64,000 nt of DNA from Streptosporangium sp. NBC_01756 (GCF_035917975.1 NZ_CP109130.1:2046001-2110000); one strand, 5' to 3'. Shown: positions 52,408-61,550, counted from the first letter of the stretch. Notes: a model not told the origin generated them from the letters alone. A program made the numbers and translations.

Positions 52408-53115
52408 GTGAATAATTCGACGATCCTTCCGCTCGATGTCCTACTTGACGATCTCGCCAACCTGAAGGCAAACAAGCGCCTTGTTTTGATCGGTGTGGAT
52501 GGAGGGGGAGGTTCAGGAAAGAGCACGCTGGCCCGCGCCCTGGTTGCCCACCTCTCCCAGGCCAGCCTGGTCCACATCGACGACCTGTATCGGCCCTCCT
52601 CCTCGCCTGAACGTCGACCCGATCACCCCTGGTACGGGACGGTTGCGGGATTCTTTGACTGGCGCCGGCTTCAGCATCAGGTCGTCGATCCGTTGCGGGA
52701 TGGGCGCGAAGCAGCTTACGAGCGATACGACTGGCACACCGACTCGCTTGCCGAGACGCTGACCGTACCGGCTCGGGGATACGTCGTCATCGAAGGCATC
52801 TCGGTCACCCGTGAAGAGCTCCGCGAGGCCTACGACCTGCGCGTGTGGGTGGAGACTCCCTATGAGGTGCGACTGGCGCGCGGCATCGAGCGAGACGGCG
52901 AGAGCGCCCGCGATATGTGGGAGAAGGAGTGGATGCCCGCCGACGCTGAGTATGCACAGGCCACGGCCCCACACAAGCACGCCCATCTGGTGCTCGATGG
53001 TGCTGCTGTGCTGGGTGATGTCACAACCGAGATCGCCGTTACTTGGGCAGATCCTCAAGTGCTTCGACTCGTGCACGAAAGGGCGGGAGGAAGCAGCAGC
53101 ACTTATGGTGCGTAA
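52408..53115 (+). CDS. uridine-kinase-like P-loop kinase
   Basis: This 235-residue protein starts at GTG 52408. It has an intact Walker A, G-V-D-G-G-G-G-S-G-K-S-T (about 29-40), V-H-I-D-D-L-Y near 59, and V-V-I-E-G-I-S at the Walker B/lid position. It belongs to the uridine kinase/phosphoribulokinase-like group of small-molecule kinases. The substrate is unknown. It is cargo in the inserted segment, near the tRNA-Gly scar. Confidence 0.82.
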   Translation: MNNSTILPLDVLLDDLANLKANKRLVLIGVDGGGGSGKSTLARALVAHLSQASLVHIDDLYRPSSSPERRPDHPWYGTVAGFFDWRRLQHQVVDPLRDGREAAYERYDWHTDSLAETLTVPARGYVVIEGISVTREELREAYDLRVWVETPYEVRLARGIERDGESARDMWEKEWMPADAEYAQATAPHKHAHLVLDGAAVLGDVTTEIAVTWADPQVLRLVHERAGGSSSTYGA

Positions 53116-53230
53116 TCATGGACACCTCGGTCCCCGAGGGCTCGCTAAGGCAAGATGTCCGCTGTTCGGTGGCTGGTGTCAACGGCGGCTGAATCTTGAC
53201 CTCCTGGCGTCGCGCGGGTTCTAGGGCGGT

Positions 53231-53286
53231 ATTGACTCGTCACCACGTTGCCACCGACATTGACTCGTCACCACGTTGCCACCGGC
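53231..53286 (+). repeat. 28-base direct repeat, two tandem copies
   Basis: ATTGACTCGTCACCACGTTG and 8 further bases occur at 53231-53258 and again at 53259-53286 with a single difference. They may be remains of a transposon end. Confidence 0.85.
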
Positions 53287-53304
53287 GCCCAGGAATCAGG
53301 GTGT

Positions 53305-53538
53305 TCAATCCGCCAGTTTCTTGGCTTCGTGTTCGCGAGCGTGCTGAGCTTCCTGGTCCAGGAGCATGATGCCGTCAGGACGGCCACCCATGCGAGCGAG
53401 ACGTGCACCCCTCAAGAGGCTTGATGGTACGTGCATCCAGATCCGACTGGGCTCGCGTCTGGTCTTCAGTATGTCCCGGATCCAGATCGCGGCCGCCCCA
53501 CCGAACACCACAACAAGGATCCATGTGAATGCATTCAC
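53305..53538 (-). CDS. small membrane-anchored protein
   Basis: This 77-residue protein starts at GTG 53538 with a strong GAGGAGGAG ribosome-binding site. One N-terminal membrane helix (about 3-20) is followed by a basic cytoplasmic tail with H-A-R-E-H-E-A-K-K near the end. No family was recognised. Confidence 0.55.
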   Translation of the reverse strand: MNAFTWILVVVFGGAAAIWIRDILKTRREPSRIWMHVPSSLLRGARLARMGGRPDGIMLLDQEAQHAREHEAKKLAD

Positions 53539-54047
53539 TGTGTTTCTCCTCCTCGACCGTTCTGTGTAGAGGGGCGCGAAACATTCACCCGCTACCGCTG
53601 ACAGTAAAAGACTTGTGGGGCCGGTGCGAATGTCAGACACCAGCAGGGCTGGAAGGAATTGAAGCCGGCGGTCGAAGCTCTCGCCCCTGAGCGGTGGTGT
53701 GGCCCCAATGCGGCGGCCAACAGTTGGGTACGGCGTGGGAGCAGTGCGGCGGGCGGCCCGAGTGCGGCCCCGGCCGTGACCGGCCCCCAGGCCGCATGCG
53801 CGGCCGGGATCCGCGACGCTGGGCCGTGCGGCGCCGCGCCGCGCCGCGCCGCCGCCTTGACTCTGTAGAGAAGATTGTCGCGGTTCAAGATCAAGTTATC
53901 TGGACGAGCACTCGGAACACGAGTCAACCAGGGACAGAGAACGACGTCCGTCCATGTCAGGGCGGGAACAGCGATTCAGCCGAGTGGAGTCGGCGATCAT
54001 AACGCCAGAAGAAGATCTTCGAAGAAAGGTTGCCTGAACGCACCTGC
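53539..54047. other. intergenic region near right junction
   Basis: About 500 bases hold no supported gene. It includes a run of GCGCC iterations (about 53828-53852). From 53861 there is a roughly 50-base stretch resembling the sequence just after the L,D-transpeptidase stop at 57396. Confidence 0.4.
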
Positions 54048-54597
54048 TACGGGCAGTGGGTCACGGTGCCGGTGGGGGTGAGCAGGTCCAGGCGGATGTC
54101 GGTCTTGGGCAAGTAGTAACGCGGTGGCAGACCGGTCTCGAACAGGATCCGGGGGCTGCGGGAGTCGGCGACCGTCACCCCGTCGACCTCGACGCGCACA
54201 TGGCGGGAGGAGGGCAGCACGTCCACCCGGGTGTAGGGATCACGGGCGTGCACGTAGACCTCCTCGTCCTCCTCGAACCAGGCGTCCACCGCCTCCCACT
54301 CGAACCGCACATGATCGCGCAACTCCTCGATCGGGGAGTCGGGATAGGCCAGCGCCGCGTCGGCCACACCTTCCACGTCGAACAGCACCGCCTCACCGCG
54401 GCTGGGCGAGTGCACGGTCCGGCCGCTGGGCTTCAACTCGACGGCGACATCCTGCCGGGGGAAGTAGTAGGTCGGGTAGTAGGGCACCTCCCAGACCAGC
54501 AACGCCCGGACGGTGTCGGCGATCGCCCGCCCAGGAAAACCCGCACCCTCTTGGCGGCCCGCTCGATGCGGACCCGCCCACGCGCGATCGGCTCCAT
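54048..54597 (-). pseudogene. 5' fragment of the split DUF427 gene
   Basis: This segment encodes the N-terminal two thirds of a DUF427 protein, closely matching the intact copy from its Met to T-V-T-H-C-P, where it stops at TACGGG. It complements the 3' fragment at 44878-45058. Near the start (about 54522-54532) 4 bases are missing compared with the intact copy, which also shifts the frame, so decay continued after the split. Confidence 0.9.
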
Positions 54598-54645
54598 GAC
54601 CGCGCCAACCCCCATCACACGCGGCTATTCCGTCGAGCGAAATCG

Positions 54646-55989
54646 TCAGCCCGTCACGGAAAAGTTTCTTCTGACCGGCCTGGGAACGGGCGCCAGCGGG
54701 ATCTCGTGATCACCACGCCAATGGTGCCCGGGGAACGCCGGACGTCCATGGTCGCCATGCCAGTGCTGTCCGGGGAACACGGGACGTCCATGGTCGGCGC
54801 GCCCGTGGTCGGCGCGTCCCTGTCCCTGTTTCGAACGGGGTCTGGTTGGCGTCATTGTCGGACTCACGGTCACCGTCGGACTCACCGTGGGACTCACGGT
54901 CACGGTCGGACTCACCGTCGGACTCACCGTCACCGTCGGGCTCACCGTCACGGTCGGACTCACCGTGGGACTCACCGTCGCCGTCGGACTCATCGTGGGG
55001 CTCACCGTCGCCGTCGGGCTCACCGTCACGGTCGGACTCACCGTGGGACTCACGGTCACGGTCGGACTCACCGTGGGACTCACGGTCACGGTCGGGCTCA
55101 CCGTGGGACTCACGGTCACGGTCGGGCTCACCGTTACGGTCGGGCTCACCGTCGGACTCACCGTCACCGTCGGACCCACCGTCGGACTCACCGTCACCGT
55201 CGGACCCACCGTCGGACTCACCGTCACCGTCGGACTCACCGTCGGCACTGCGCAGTGTGAGGCGGTGATGATGTTGCGATCGAGGCTGACCTGACCGTTA
55301 CGGGCGAGTACCCGGCCGGCGACGGTGGCGCCCGTCGTCACCGAAATCGAGGTCAGGGCAAGGATGTTGCCCACGAAGGTGGAGTTCGTTCCCAGCGTCG
55401 CCGAGCTGCCCACCTGCCAGAAGACGTGGCACGCTTGAGCACCGCCGATCAGGTTGACGCGGCTGGCCGATCCGGTGATGAGTGTGGAGGCGATCTGGAA
55501 GATGAAGACGGCGCTGGGATCGCCCTGAGCATCGAGGGTGAGCGTACCGGTCAACCCGAGTGAAGATGTGGACGCGTACAGGCCGGGGGTGAGCCTCCGG
55601 CCGACGAGGTCGCCCGAAACACTGGTGGCCGGGGTTCGGCCGGCGGCGTCGTCGTACGCGATGGTCAAGTCGGACTGCGCCTGAAGTGCCACGGCATCGG
55701 CCTTGTACTGCACCCCGTTCACCCTGCCGGGAGGGAACCCGGTCACCGCGCTCCCCGGGCTCACCCCCAGGTTCCCGTTGATGATGCTGGGACCGATGTT
55801 GGTGACCGTGGCCCCAGCCAGAACCGCGAAACTGCGGGCGGTTCCGAGACCCACCGGAGCTTCTTGCGCGACACTCACGCTGGACTGCACGACAACGAGC
55901 ACGCCTACCACCGGGATGAGCACCAAACCCACCGCCAGCCGGAAGGATCCAGCCGATCTGGAAAAGGTGCGCTTAAGGATAAATTTCAT
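54646..55989 (-). CDS. DUF3494 ice-binding-like secreted protein with TVSP repeats
   Basis: This 447-residue protein starts at ATG 55989 with a signal peptide or anchor (about 15-42). The DUF3494 beta-solenoid (about 48-240) is marked by F-A-V-L-A-G-A-T-V-T-N, G-D-L-G/N-L-G-V-S-P-G and V-F-W-Q-V-G-S-S-A-T-L-G. Residues 246-380 are a long Thr-Val-Ser-Pro repeat, and the end is basic and His/Gly-rich. DUF3494 members bind ice or act as adhesins. The repeat is probably a cell-wall-spanning or O-glycosylated stalk. Confidence 0.87.
   Translation of the reverse strand: MKFILKRTFSRSAGSFRLAVGLVLIPVVGVLVVVQSSVSVAQEAPVGLGTARSFAVLAGATVTNIGPSIINGNLGVSPGSAVTGFPPGRVNGVQYKADAVALQAQSDLTIAYDDAAGRTPATSVSGDLVGRRLTPGLYASTSSLGLTGTLTLDAQGDPSAVFIFQIASTLITGSASRVNLIGGAQACHVFWQVGSSATLGTNSTFVGNILALTSISVTTGATVAGRVLARNGQVSLDRNIITASHCAVPTVSPTVTVSPTVGPTVTVSPTVGPTVTVSPTVSPTVTVSPTVTVSPTVSPTVTVSPTVSPTVTVSPTVSPTVTVSPTATVSPTMSPTATVSPTVSPTVTVSPTVTVSPTVSPTVTVSPTVSPTVTVSPTMTPTRPRSKQGQGRADHGRADHGRPVFPGQHWHGDHGRPAFPGHHWRGDHEIPLAPVPRPVRRNFSVTG
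54861..55250 (-). repeat. coding tandem repeat (TVSP stalk)
   Basis: About 390 bases of 12- and 18-base units built on CTCACCGTCGGACTCACGGT encode the Ser/Thr/Val/Pro stalk of the DUF3494 protein. Codon choice within units is highly uniform, so slippage may change length between strains. Confidence 0.9.
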
Positions 55990-56470
55990 TTAGCGAATCA
56001 TTCTCCCAAAGAAGGACATCAACTACATCCCGGGGCGTCACATCCACAGAAGGCGAAGACGTCCAATTGCGCGGGTCCCCAACTCATCGGACGTGCTTCG
56101 CGGAGCGATCGGCAGCTCATGAAGCCCGAGAGTCCTCCCATGACCAGGCACGTTACCCGGAGACATCGGCAATAGTGGACACCGACCGTTAAAACGGAAA
56201 ATAAAAATAGCTCAATTATCGACCCTGGCGCGCATATCGGATACTTTTTATGCTTTTCCTGCATTTGGCCATCTTGCTGGCCACAGCCACAGACACCAGC
56301 AGAACCGTTGAAAACGCGCATCGGCGGGCTTCGGACCGCCGGACACGAAGTCCGGCGAGCGACACGAGCCGGAAACCTGGTGATTCTTTGCCTTCATCAA
56401 GGGCAAGTGATACTCATTCACGGTTTTCTACGGTGATATACCTGAAACACTCCCGCGAGCCAGAATCTGC
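55990..56470. other. intergenic region, no gene supported
   Basis: About 480 bases between the divergent DUF3494 and transpeptidase genes. An AT-rich patch near 56190-56250 may hold promoters. An open frame through 56250-56470 lacks coding character. Confidence 0.35.
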
Positions 56471-56549
56471 GATGCCCCGTATCGCGCCGGCTACCCGCGT
56501 TGCCACATCTTCCTCCCGGCATCAGGTATCGAGTCCTCGGAGGTTCTTC

Positions 56550-57401
56550 TTGCGTGATCGCTTCAGGTGCGACCGACCCGGTCGCGTGGCGGCCGGTCCG
56601 GCAAAGGCGATCGTGTGCGGCACCGCATTGACGATCATGCACGTGGCAGCCGCCTGCGGTGCGGACGTGCCGCCGCGGGTGACGTCGTCCTCCGCCACCC
56701 CGCAGCCGGCCACGCCGCCGCCGGTGTCGACAGCCCTCATGGCACGATTGCCGCGTGCCGCGACTTCCACGAGGCTGCGCGGAGCACCGAAGGACTCCGG
56801 CCTGTCCGATCCCGGGAACGGACTCGTGACACATCCCACGGAGCCGCACGTGGTCTACGCCCGTCCCGGTGGCCCTCCGGTGGCGGTGCTGCCCACCACC
56901 GAACTGGGAAGCCCGACGTGGGTCCCGGTGGTGCAGACCCAACCGGGATGGGTGCGGGTTCTGTTGCCGAACCGGCCGAACAGGTCAACGGGATGGATCC
57001 ACAGCGGCGGTGGGAAGCTGCAGAACGCCTACAGCGCCCATCGAGTGGAAATCGACCTGTCCGCCCGCAGGCTCATCCTGTTCGAAGCCGGCCATCGGCC
57101 GCGTTCATGGACGGTGGCCGTGGGCGCCCCGGCCACCCCCACGCCGACAGGGCGCACTTTCCTGCTCGCCTCGCTGTCTCCCCCTGGTTCGGCCTACAGT
57201 CCACTGATCCTTCCGCTGGGCCTGCACTCGACCGCTCTCGACAGCTTCGACGGCGGACCCAGCACGATCGCCCTGCACGGCTGGCCGGACAAGAGCGTGT
57301 TCGGTCGCGCGGTCAGTCACGGGTGTGTACGGGTCCCCGCCACCGCGCTGCGCGTGCTGTCCCGCATCCCATTGGGCAGTCTCGTCATGATCACGCCTTG
57401 A
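56550..57401 (+). CDS. L,D-transpeptidase (YkuD), probable lipoprotein
   Basis: This protein of 283 residues is taken from TTG 56550, which follows CGGAGG; ATG 56472 is possible but has no clear ribosome-binding site. A hydrophobic N-terminus ends in the lipobox H-V-A-A-A-C. The C-terminal YkuD domain has the active site L-H-G-W-P then S-H-G-C-V-R with the catalytic Cys. A linker domain with W-V-P-V and G-W-V-R-V-L-L (SH3-like) precedes it. The enzyme cross-links peptidoglycan 3-3. Confidence 0.87.
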   Translation: MRDRFRCDRPGRVAAGPAKAIVCGTALTIMHVAAACGADVPPRVTSSSATPQPATPPPVSTALMARLPRAATSTRLRGAPKDSGLSDPGNGLVTHPTEPHVVYARPGGPPVAVLPTTELGSPTWVPVVQTQPGWVRVLLPNRPNRSTGWIHSGGGKLQNAYSAHRVEIDLSARRLILFEAGHRPRSWTVAVGAPATPTPTGRTFLLASLSPPGSAYSPLILPLGLHSTALDSFDGGPSTIALHGWPDKSVFGRAVSHGCVRVPATALRVLSRIPLGSLVMITP

Positions 57402-57716
57402 CCGTGGAGAGAAGATCGCCGCAGCTAAAGATCAAAACATCGGACATCTCTCAGAGCTGATCACCCCAGGCGCGAGCCGGCGCCCTGGAGTGTCCGGGCC
57501 TCCCCGGCCATCGGGTTCGGCGGCAAGCGGTTTATACGGCTGCGGACCATTTCCTATGGACGCCGAGCATGGCACGATAAGTGATCGCGTGAAGTTTTCC
57601 GAAGCAAGAGAAAGACCTGCGGTAAACCTGGTCGACCCGGCACACGACGCAACGCACGGCACCTCTGCTATCGATGATCGCATCAGTTCTACGACCTGCG
57701 GAAAGGGGTGCGACCT

Positions 57717-59681
57717 ATGCCACCTGCAATCGTCGGGCGTGAAGGCCCTCTCACCGGACAACGGTTTCCGATCAGCGACATGCCGATCACCTTCGGTCGC
57801 AGGGACGACAACAGTGTGGTGATCGCCAGCGGGAGAGCCTCGCGCTTTCACGCGGAGGTGCGTCACGAAGCCGGCGGTTACGTACTGTACGACCGGGGAA
57901 GCCGTAACGGGACGCTGGTCAACGGGAGCCGGGTGAAATCACACGTGCTCCGGCCGGGTGATCTGATCACGATCGGCGATGAAACATTCTGTTTCGAGGC
58001 ATCCACCGAGATGGAGACGATCGTGGATGCCCTCGTGCTTCAGTCGTTCATCAAATCCGCTGTGTGCGTCGAACCGGGCCAGGTCCTGCATGTCACGATT
58101 TCGGGCGGCGGCCCTGTCGGGCTGAGTTTTGCCCTGCTGCTCGAAAACCTCATGGGCCGGCGAGTGGCCATCACATTGTATGACGGCCGCTGGATTCAGG
58201 ACGGGGCGCGCGTCATATGGAAGAACGAGGCGCAGGGCAACATCCGGCGGCAGCAGGTGGTGACGGTCCAGAGCCGCCAATACCTTAATCTCCCCGAGGA
58301 GGTCCAGGCGCGGCTGTTCAGCCCCGGATCGTACTCCGAGATGTGGCCGACCGGCCCCGATTCCATCCGTGGCTACAGCCCGCGGAACATCCGGGTCGCC
58401 TATATAGAAGACAAGCTGCTTGAAATAGCGAACGAGAAATCCGACTGCATCCGGCTCGTTCCTGCCAACTTCGACCCGACCGAGCACCGTGAGGCTGTGG
58501 TCAAGGACCATGTGCTCGCCATCTGCGAGGGAGGACGCTCGCGAACGCGGGAGTTCTTCACCGACAAGTTCGGCAACGCCGACAAATCGATCTACTCGCT
58601 GAACGGTCAGCACGTGCAGGATGTCGTGCTGGGCCTGCGGGTGAAGTCCGACCTGTCAGACCCCATGACCGTCTTGCTGACGGTGGCCCAGAATCGTTTT
58701 CTCTTGAACGCCTTACGCGGTGAAGGCTTTCTGAACATGCGCCTGACCGATGCCGAGGCTGAGGAGGTCATCGGGATCGACCCCGTCCGGCACGTGTTCG
58801 AAGAGTGTATCGCCTCCCGTCCATGCCTGATGGGACGGACCGACCAAGGCGAGTTTCACTGCTCCACCCACAGCACACTGTTTCTGCCCGCCCTGGTCAA
58901 AAGCTCGGCACTGTGGAAACGGGTGATGGAGGGGTTGGTGTTCTTCGGCGTCACGGAAGAGAATCTGAGCGCCGTCACCGCATTTCGACTGGACATGGTG
59001 CAGCGGCCGCGGTTCAGTGCCCAACTGTATTCCGCGACGTCGACCACCCCGGGCACCTATGGGTTTCTGCTCGGGGACGCCGCCAATTCGATCCACTTCT
59101 GGCCGGGGCGCGGGCTCAACAGCGGGTTGGCGTCGGCCATCTCACTGGCACGGTCTCTCCACCACGGCTGGCGCGGGAGAGCCTTTCGCGATGCGAACTT
59201 CCTCCGCCATGAAGCGGCGATGTCGATGCTTCAATACCGGCATAAGAGCCGCGCCTGGAAATCAATGGTGACCACCGATGAACACGGGGTCACCTGTACG
59301 ATCAAAGACAAAATCGTCCAGGGCATCGAGGAAGGGAGTAAGGGTCCGGACAAGGATGCGGACATCGACGCGCTCATGGAACAGCTGCGACAGATCCGCA
59401 GCCGCCTGTCGCCACGTATTCCCGGCATGCCCGACGACGCGACCCTCGACGATCATCTGCGAAAGCTGCAGGCTGAGACGGTGCGAACCCTGCTGGTGAG
59501 CGGAGCATGGGACACATTGATCGTCGGAGGCGAAGAGGTCGATATCGATATCTTCCACCGGCACGACTCGCCGGACGCACCCGTACTGAAAACACCCCGA
59601 GCCCCGGCGCACGTCGAAGAACTGCACGAACATACCAAGTTCATCCCCAGGGGATCGAGCGATTCAATAGCGCCGGGATGA
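57717..59681 (+). CDS. FHA domain-FAD monooxygenase fusion
   Basis: This 654-residue protein starts at ATG 57717 after GAAAGGGG. An FHA phosphothreonine-binding domain spans residues 1-95, with I-T-F-G-R-R-D-D-N, S-R-F-H-A-E and D-R-G-S-R-N-G-T. A FAD-dependent monooxygenase/MICAL-like domain follows (about 115-500), with the G-G-G-P-V-G-L dinucleotide loop near 124 and G-D-A-A-N-S-I-H-F-W-P-G-R-G near 450. The last 120 residues are helical. It is cytoplasmic. The fusion suggests an oxidase recruited by Ser/Thr-kinase signalling; the substrate is unknown. Confidence 0.82.
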   Translation: MPPAIVGREGPLTGQRFPISDMPITFGRRDDNSVVIASGRASRFHAEVRHEAGGYVLYDRGSRNGTLVNGSRVKSHVLRPGDLITIGDETFCFEASTEMETIVDALVLQSFIKSAVCVEPGQVLHVTISGGGPVGLSFALLLENLMGRRVAITLYDGRWIQDGARVIWKNEAQGNIRRQQVVTVQSRQYLNLPEEVQARLFSPGSYSEMWPTGPDSIRGYSPRNIRVAYIEDKLLEIANEKSDCIRLVPANFDPTEHREAVVKDHVLAICEGGRSRTREFFTDKFGNADKSIYSLNGQHVQDVVLGLRVKSDLSDPMTVLLTVAQNRFLLNALRGEGFLNMRLTDAEAEEVIGIDPVRHVFEECIASRPCLMGRTDQGEFHCSTHSTLFLPALVKSSALWKRVMEGLVFFGVTEENLSAVTAFRLDMVQRPRFSAQLYSATSTTPGTYGFLLGDAANSIHFWPGRGLNSGLASAISLARSLHHGWRGRAFRDANFLRHEAAMSMLQYRHKSRAWKSMVTTDEHGVTCTIKDKIVQGIEEGSKGPDKDADIDALMEQLRQIRSRLSPRIPGMPDDATLDDHLRKLQAETVRTLLVSGAWDTLIVGGEEVDIDIFHRHDSPDAPVLKTPRAPAHVEELHEHTKFIPRGSSDSIAPG

Positions 59682-59726
59682 CACGGACGCCCGCCCGCGC
59701 TCACGACCGCACCAGGGCGACGGACG

Positions 59727-60017
59727 TCACAGACCTTCGACGATCAATCGTCTGCTGTCGGTGTTGCGGCTGCGCAACGGTGCGATCTCCTGGTAGGCCG
59801 CTGACTCGTTCCAGGCATGCGCGGCCTCGACGGTCGGAAACTCGACCACGACAAGCTGTCCGGGCTCCCAGTCGCCCTCGACAACCGTGACCGGCCCGCC
59901 GCGCGCAAGATACTTCCCTCCGTACGGCTCAAGCGTCGCGATCACCTTGGAACGGTACTCGGCCAGTTCGTCCGCATCGCCGGTCAGCCTCACATCTGCG
60001 ATCACATAGGCAGTCAT
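59727..60017 (-). CDS. DUF1330 protein
   Basis: This 96-residue protein of the DUF1330 dimeric alpha-beta barrel family shows A-Y-V-I-A-D-V-R-L-T, Y-G-G-K-Y-L-A-R-G-G and V-V-V-E-F-P-T-V-E-A-A-H-A-W. The role of the family is unknown (possible monooxygenase-like or binding fold). Start is ATG 60017. Confidence 0.92.
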   Translation of the reverse strand: MTAYVIADVRLTGDADELAEYRSKVIATLEPYGGKYLARGGPVTVVEGDWEPGQLVVVEFPTVEAAHAWNESAAYQEIAPLRSRNTDSRRLIVEGL

Positions 60018-60211
60018 GTCAGATGACACTACTCACCATCCTCAGCGCAGCCGGAGACCGTACCCGGTGAACGTTCATGGTCATCACATGGTGACGCGGC
60101 GCCAGGCGGTGCGCGCAACGGCGGGGATGCGACCGTGTGCGGCGAACAGCTGGACAGATCGATCAGAAATCGAGAAGCACAGGTCACGGAGCCGCACCTA
60201 GCCTGATCGTC

Positions 60212-60622
60212 ATGGACATCACCATTCACACGAGCTTCCTCCCGCATGACGACCCGGACGCGTCCCTGGCTTTCTACCGCGACGCCCTCGGCTTCGAGGT
60301 CCGCAGCGACATCGGCCAGGGCAGGATGCGCTGGATCACGGTCGGCCCCGTCGGCCAGCCCGGCACGTCCATCCTCCTGGCGCCACCGGCCGCCGACCCT
60401 GGGATCACCGAGGACGAGCGCCGCACCATCGTCGAGATGATGGCCAAGGGCACCTACGGCTGGATCCTGCTGGCCACCCGGGACCTCGACGGCACTTTCG
60501 AGAAGCTGCAGGCCGGCGACGCCGAGGTCGTCCAGGAGCCGACCGAGCAGCCGTACGGCATCCGCGACTGCGCCTTCCGCGATCCCGCGGGCAACCTGAT
60601 CCGCATCCAGGAGCTTCGCTGA
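60212..60622 (+). CDS. VOC-family (glyoxalase-like) protein
   Basis: This 136-residue protein has two beta-alpha-beta-beta-beta modules: S-L-A-F-Y-R-D-A-L-G-F-E-V and later R-D-C-A-F-R-D-P-A-G-N-L-I-R. It carries the metal-binding positions of the vicinal-oxygen-chelate superfamily. Such proteins act as dioxygenases, glyoxalases or antibiotic-binding proteins. It begins a same-strand run of four related genes. Confidence 0.9.
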   Translation: MDITIHTSFLPHDDPDASLAFYRDALGFEVRSDIGQGRMRWITVGPVGQPGTSILLAPPAADPGITEDERRTIVEMMAKGTYGWILLATRDLDGTFEKLQAGDAEVVQEPTEQPYGIRDCAFRDPAGNLIRIQELR

Positions 60623-60687
60623 GCCGTCCGGTCGTCGGGCGCCTCGCCGCCCGCGTCGGCATACGACCCAGGTGCTCGCGGACATCG

Positions 60688-61170
60688 ATGAAAAGGAGTT
60701 CTCTCATGTGTCACCCTTCGTGGGCGCACGCACGCATCGCGGCGCAGCGCCTGAGCGACCTCGCGCGACTGCGCCGCGTCCGCGACCGGATCGACCGGGA
60801 GTACGCGCAGCCACTGAACGTCGAGGCGCTCGCCCGCGACGCGCACATGTCCGCCGGGCACCTCAGCCGCCGGTTCCGGGTGGCCTACGGCGAGTCGCCG
60901 TACGCGTACCTGATGACGCGTCGCATCGAGCGCGCGGCGGCGCTGCTGCGCCGTGGCGACCTCAGCGTCACCGAGGTCTGCTTCGCGGTCGGCTGCTCGT
61001 CGCTGGGCACCTTCAGCACCCGCTTCACCGAGTTGGTCGGCATGCCGCCCAGCGTCTACCGGCGCCGTACAGCGGGCGCTGCGGCGGGGATGCCGCCGTG
61101 TGTGGCGAAACAGGTGACACGACCGATCAGGAATCAAGAAGCGCCGGTCGCCGAGCCGCAACCAGCGTGA
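60688..61170 (+). CDS. AraC-family regulator without sensor domain
   Basis: This 160-residue protein consists essentially of the two-helix-turn-helix AraC domain (about 30-130): L-N-V-E-A-L-A-R-D-A-H-M-S-A-G-H-L-S-R-R-F and V-G-C-S-S-L-G-T-F-S-T-R-F-T-E-L-V-G-M-P-P. The N-terminus is short, so it acts without an effector domain of its own. It lies between two VOC genes and probably regulates the cluster. Confidence 0.93.
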   Translation: MKRSSLMCHPSWAHARIAAQRLSDLARLRRVRDRIDREYAQPLNVEALARDAHMSAGHLSRRFRVAYGESPYAYLMTRRIERAAALLRRGDLSVTEVCFAVGCSSLGTFSTRFTELVGMPPSVYRRRTAGAAAGMPPCVAKQVTRPIRNQEAPVAEPQPA

Positions 61171-61175
61171 CGACC

Positions 61176-61550
61176 ATGACATCCATCGAATCCGTCACCC
61201 TCGACGTGGCCGACCCCACGGCCGCCAAGCGTTTCTACACCGCCGCCTTCGGTCTGGAAACGCAGATACGCCTGCGGGCCTCGGAGGCACCCACGACCGG
61301 CTTCCGCGGGTTCACGCCGGCGCTCACGGTGTCCCAGCCGGCCGACGTCGGCAGCCTCATCGGCGCCGCCCTCGATGCCGGCGCCACGACGCTGAAGCCT
61401 GCCGCGAAGTCGCTCTGGGGCTACGGCGGGGTCGTACAAACCCCGGACGGAACGATCTGGAAGGTCGCGACCTCGGCGAACCGACCGATGACCGACGGAG
61501 CCCGTCCCCTGGGGGAAGGGCTCTCCACCAAGCGACTGGAGGAAGCATGA
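61176..61550 (+). CDS. VOC-family (glyoxalase-like) protein
   Basis: This 124-residue protein has D-P-T-A-A-K-R-F-Y-T-A-A-F-G-L near the N-terminus and a C-terminal G-G-V-V-Q-T-P-D-G-T-I-W. It starts 6 bases after the AraC-family gene and overlaps the next gene by 4 bases (ATGA), so it is part of that operon. The substrate is unknown. Confidence 0.88.
   Translation: MTSIESVTLDVADPTAAKRFYTAAFGLETQIRLRASEAPTTGFRGFTPALTVSQPADVGSLIGAALDAGATTLKPAAKSLWGYGGVVQTPDGTIWKVATSANRPMTDGARPLGEGLSTKRLEEA

Larger units (their letters stand above)
45059..54053. mobile_element. about 9-kb inserted accessory segment interrupting a DUF427 gene
   Basis: The flanking DUF427 halves join perfectly if this segment is removed, leaving one TACGGG. 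The 6-mer is therefore a direct repeat at both ends (45053-45058 and 54048-54053). The segment contains AICE-type genes (RepSA remnant, GntR regulator, small conserved genes), two tRNA 3'-end scars, an IS256-family element and several cargo genes. No integrase is present inside, and no terminal inverted repeats are evident, so the mechanism is unresolved. It may be a composite of several events. Confidence 0.7.

Noticed and set aside
53592-53927. Open frame on the minus strand
   Set aside because: Built on GCGCC iterations with no ribosome-binding site; composition explains the frame.
54861-55250. Looks like a CRISPR-type array at first sight
   Set aside because: The units are 12-18 bases without unique spacers and lie in frame inside a coding sequence, encoding a Thr-Val-Ser-Pro stalk.
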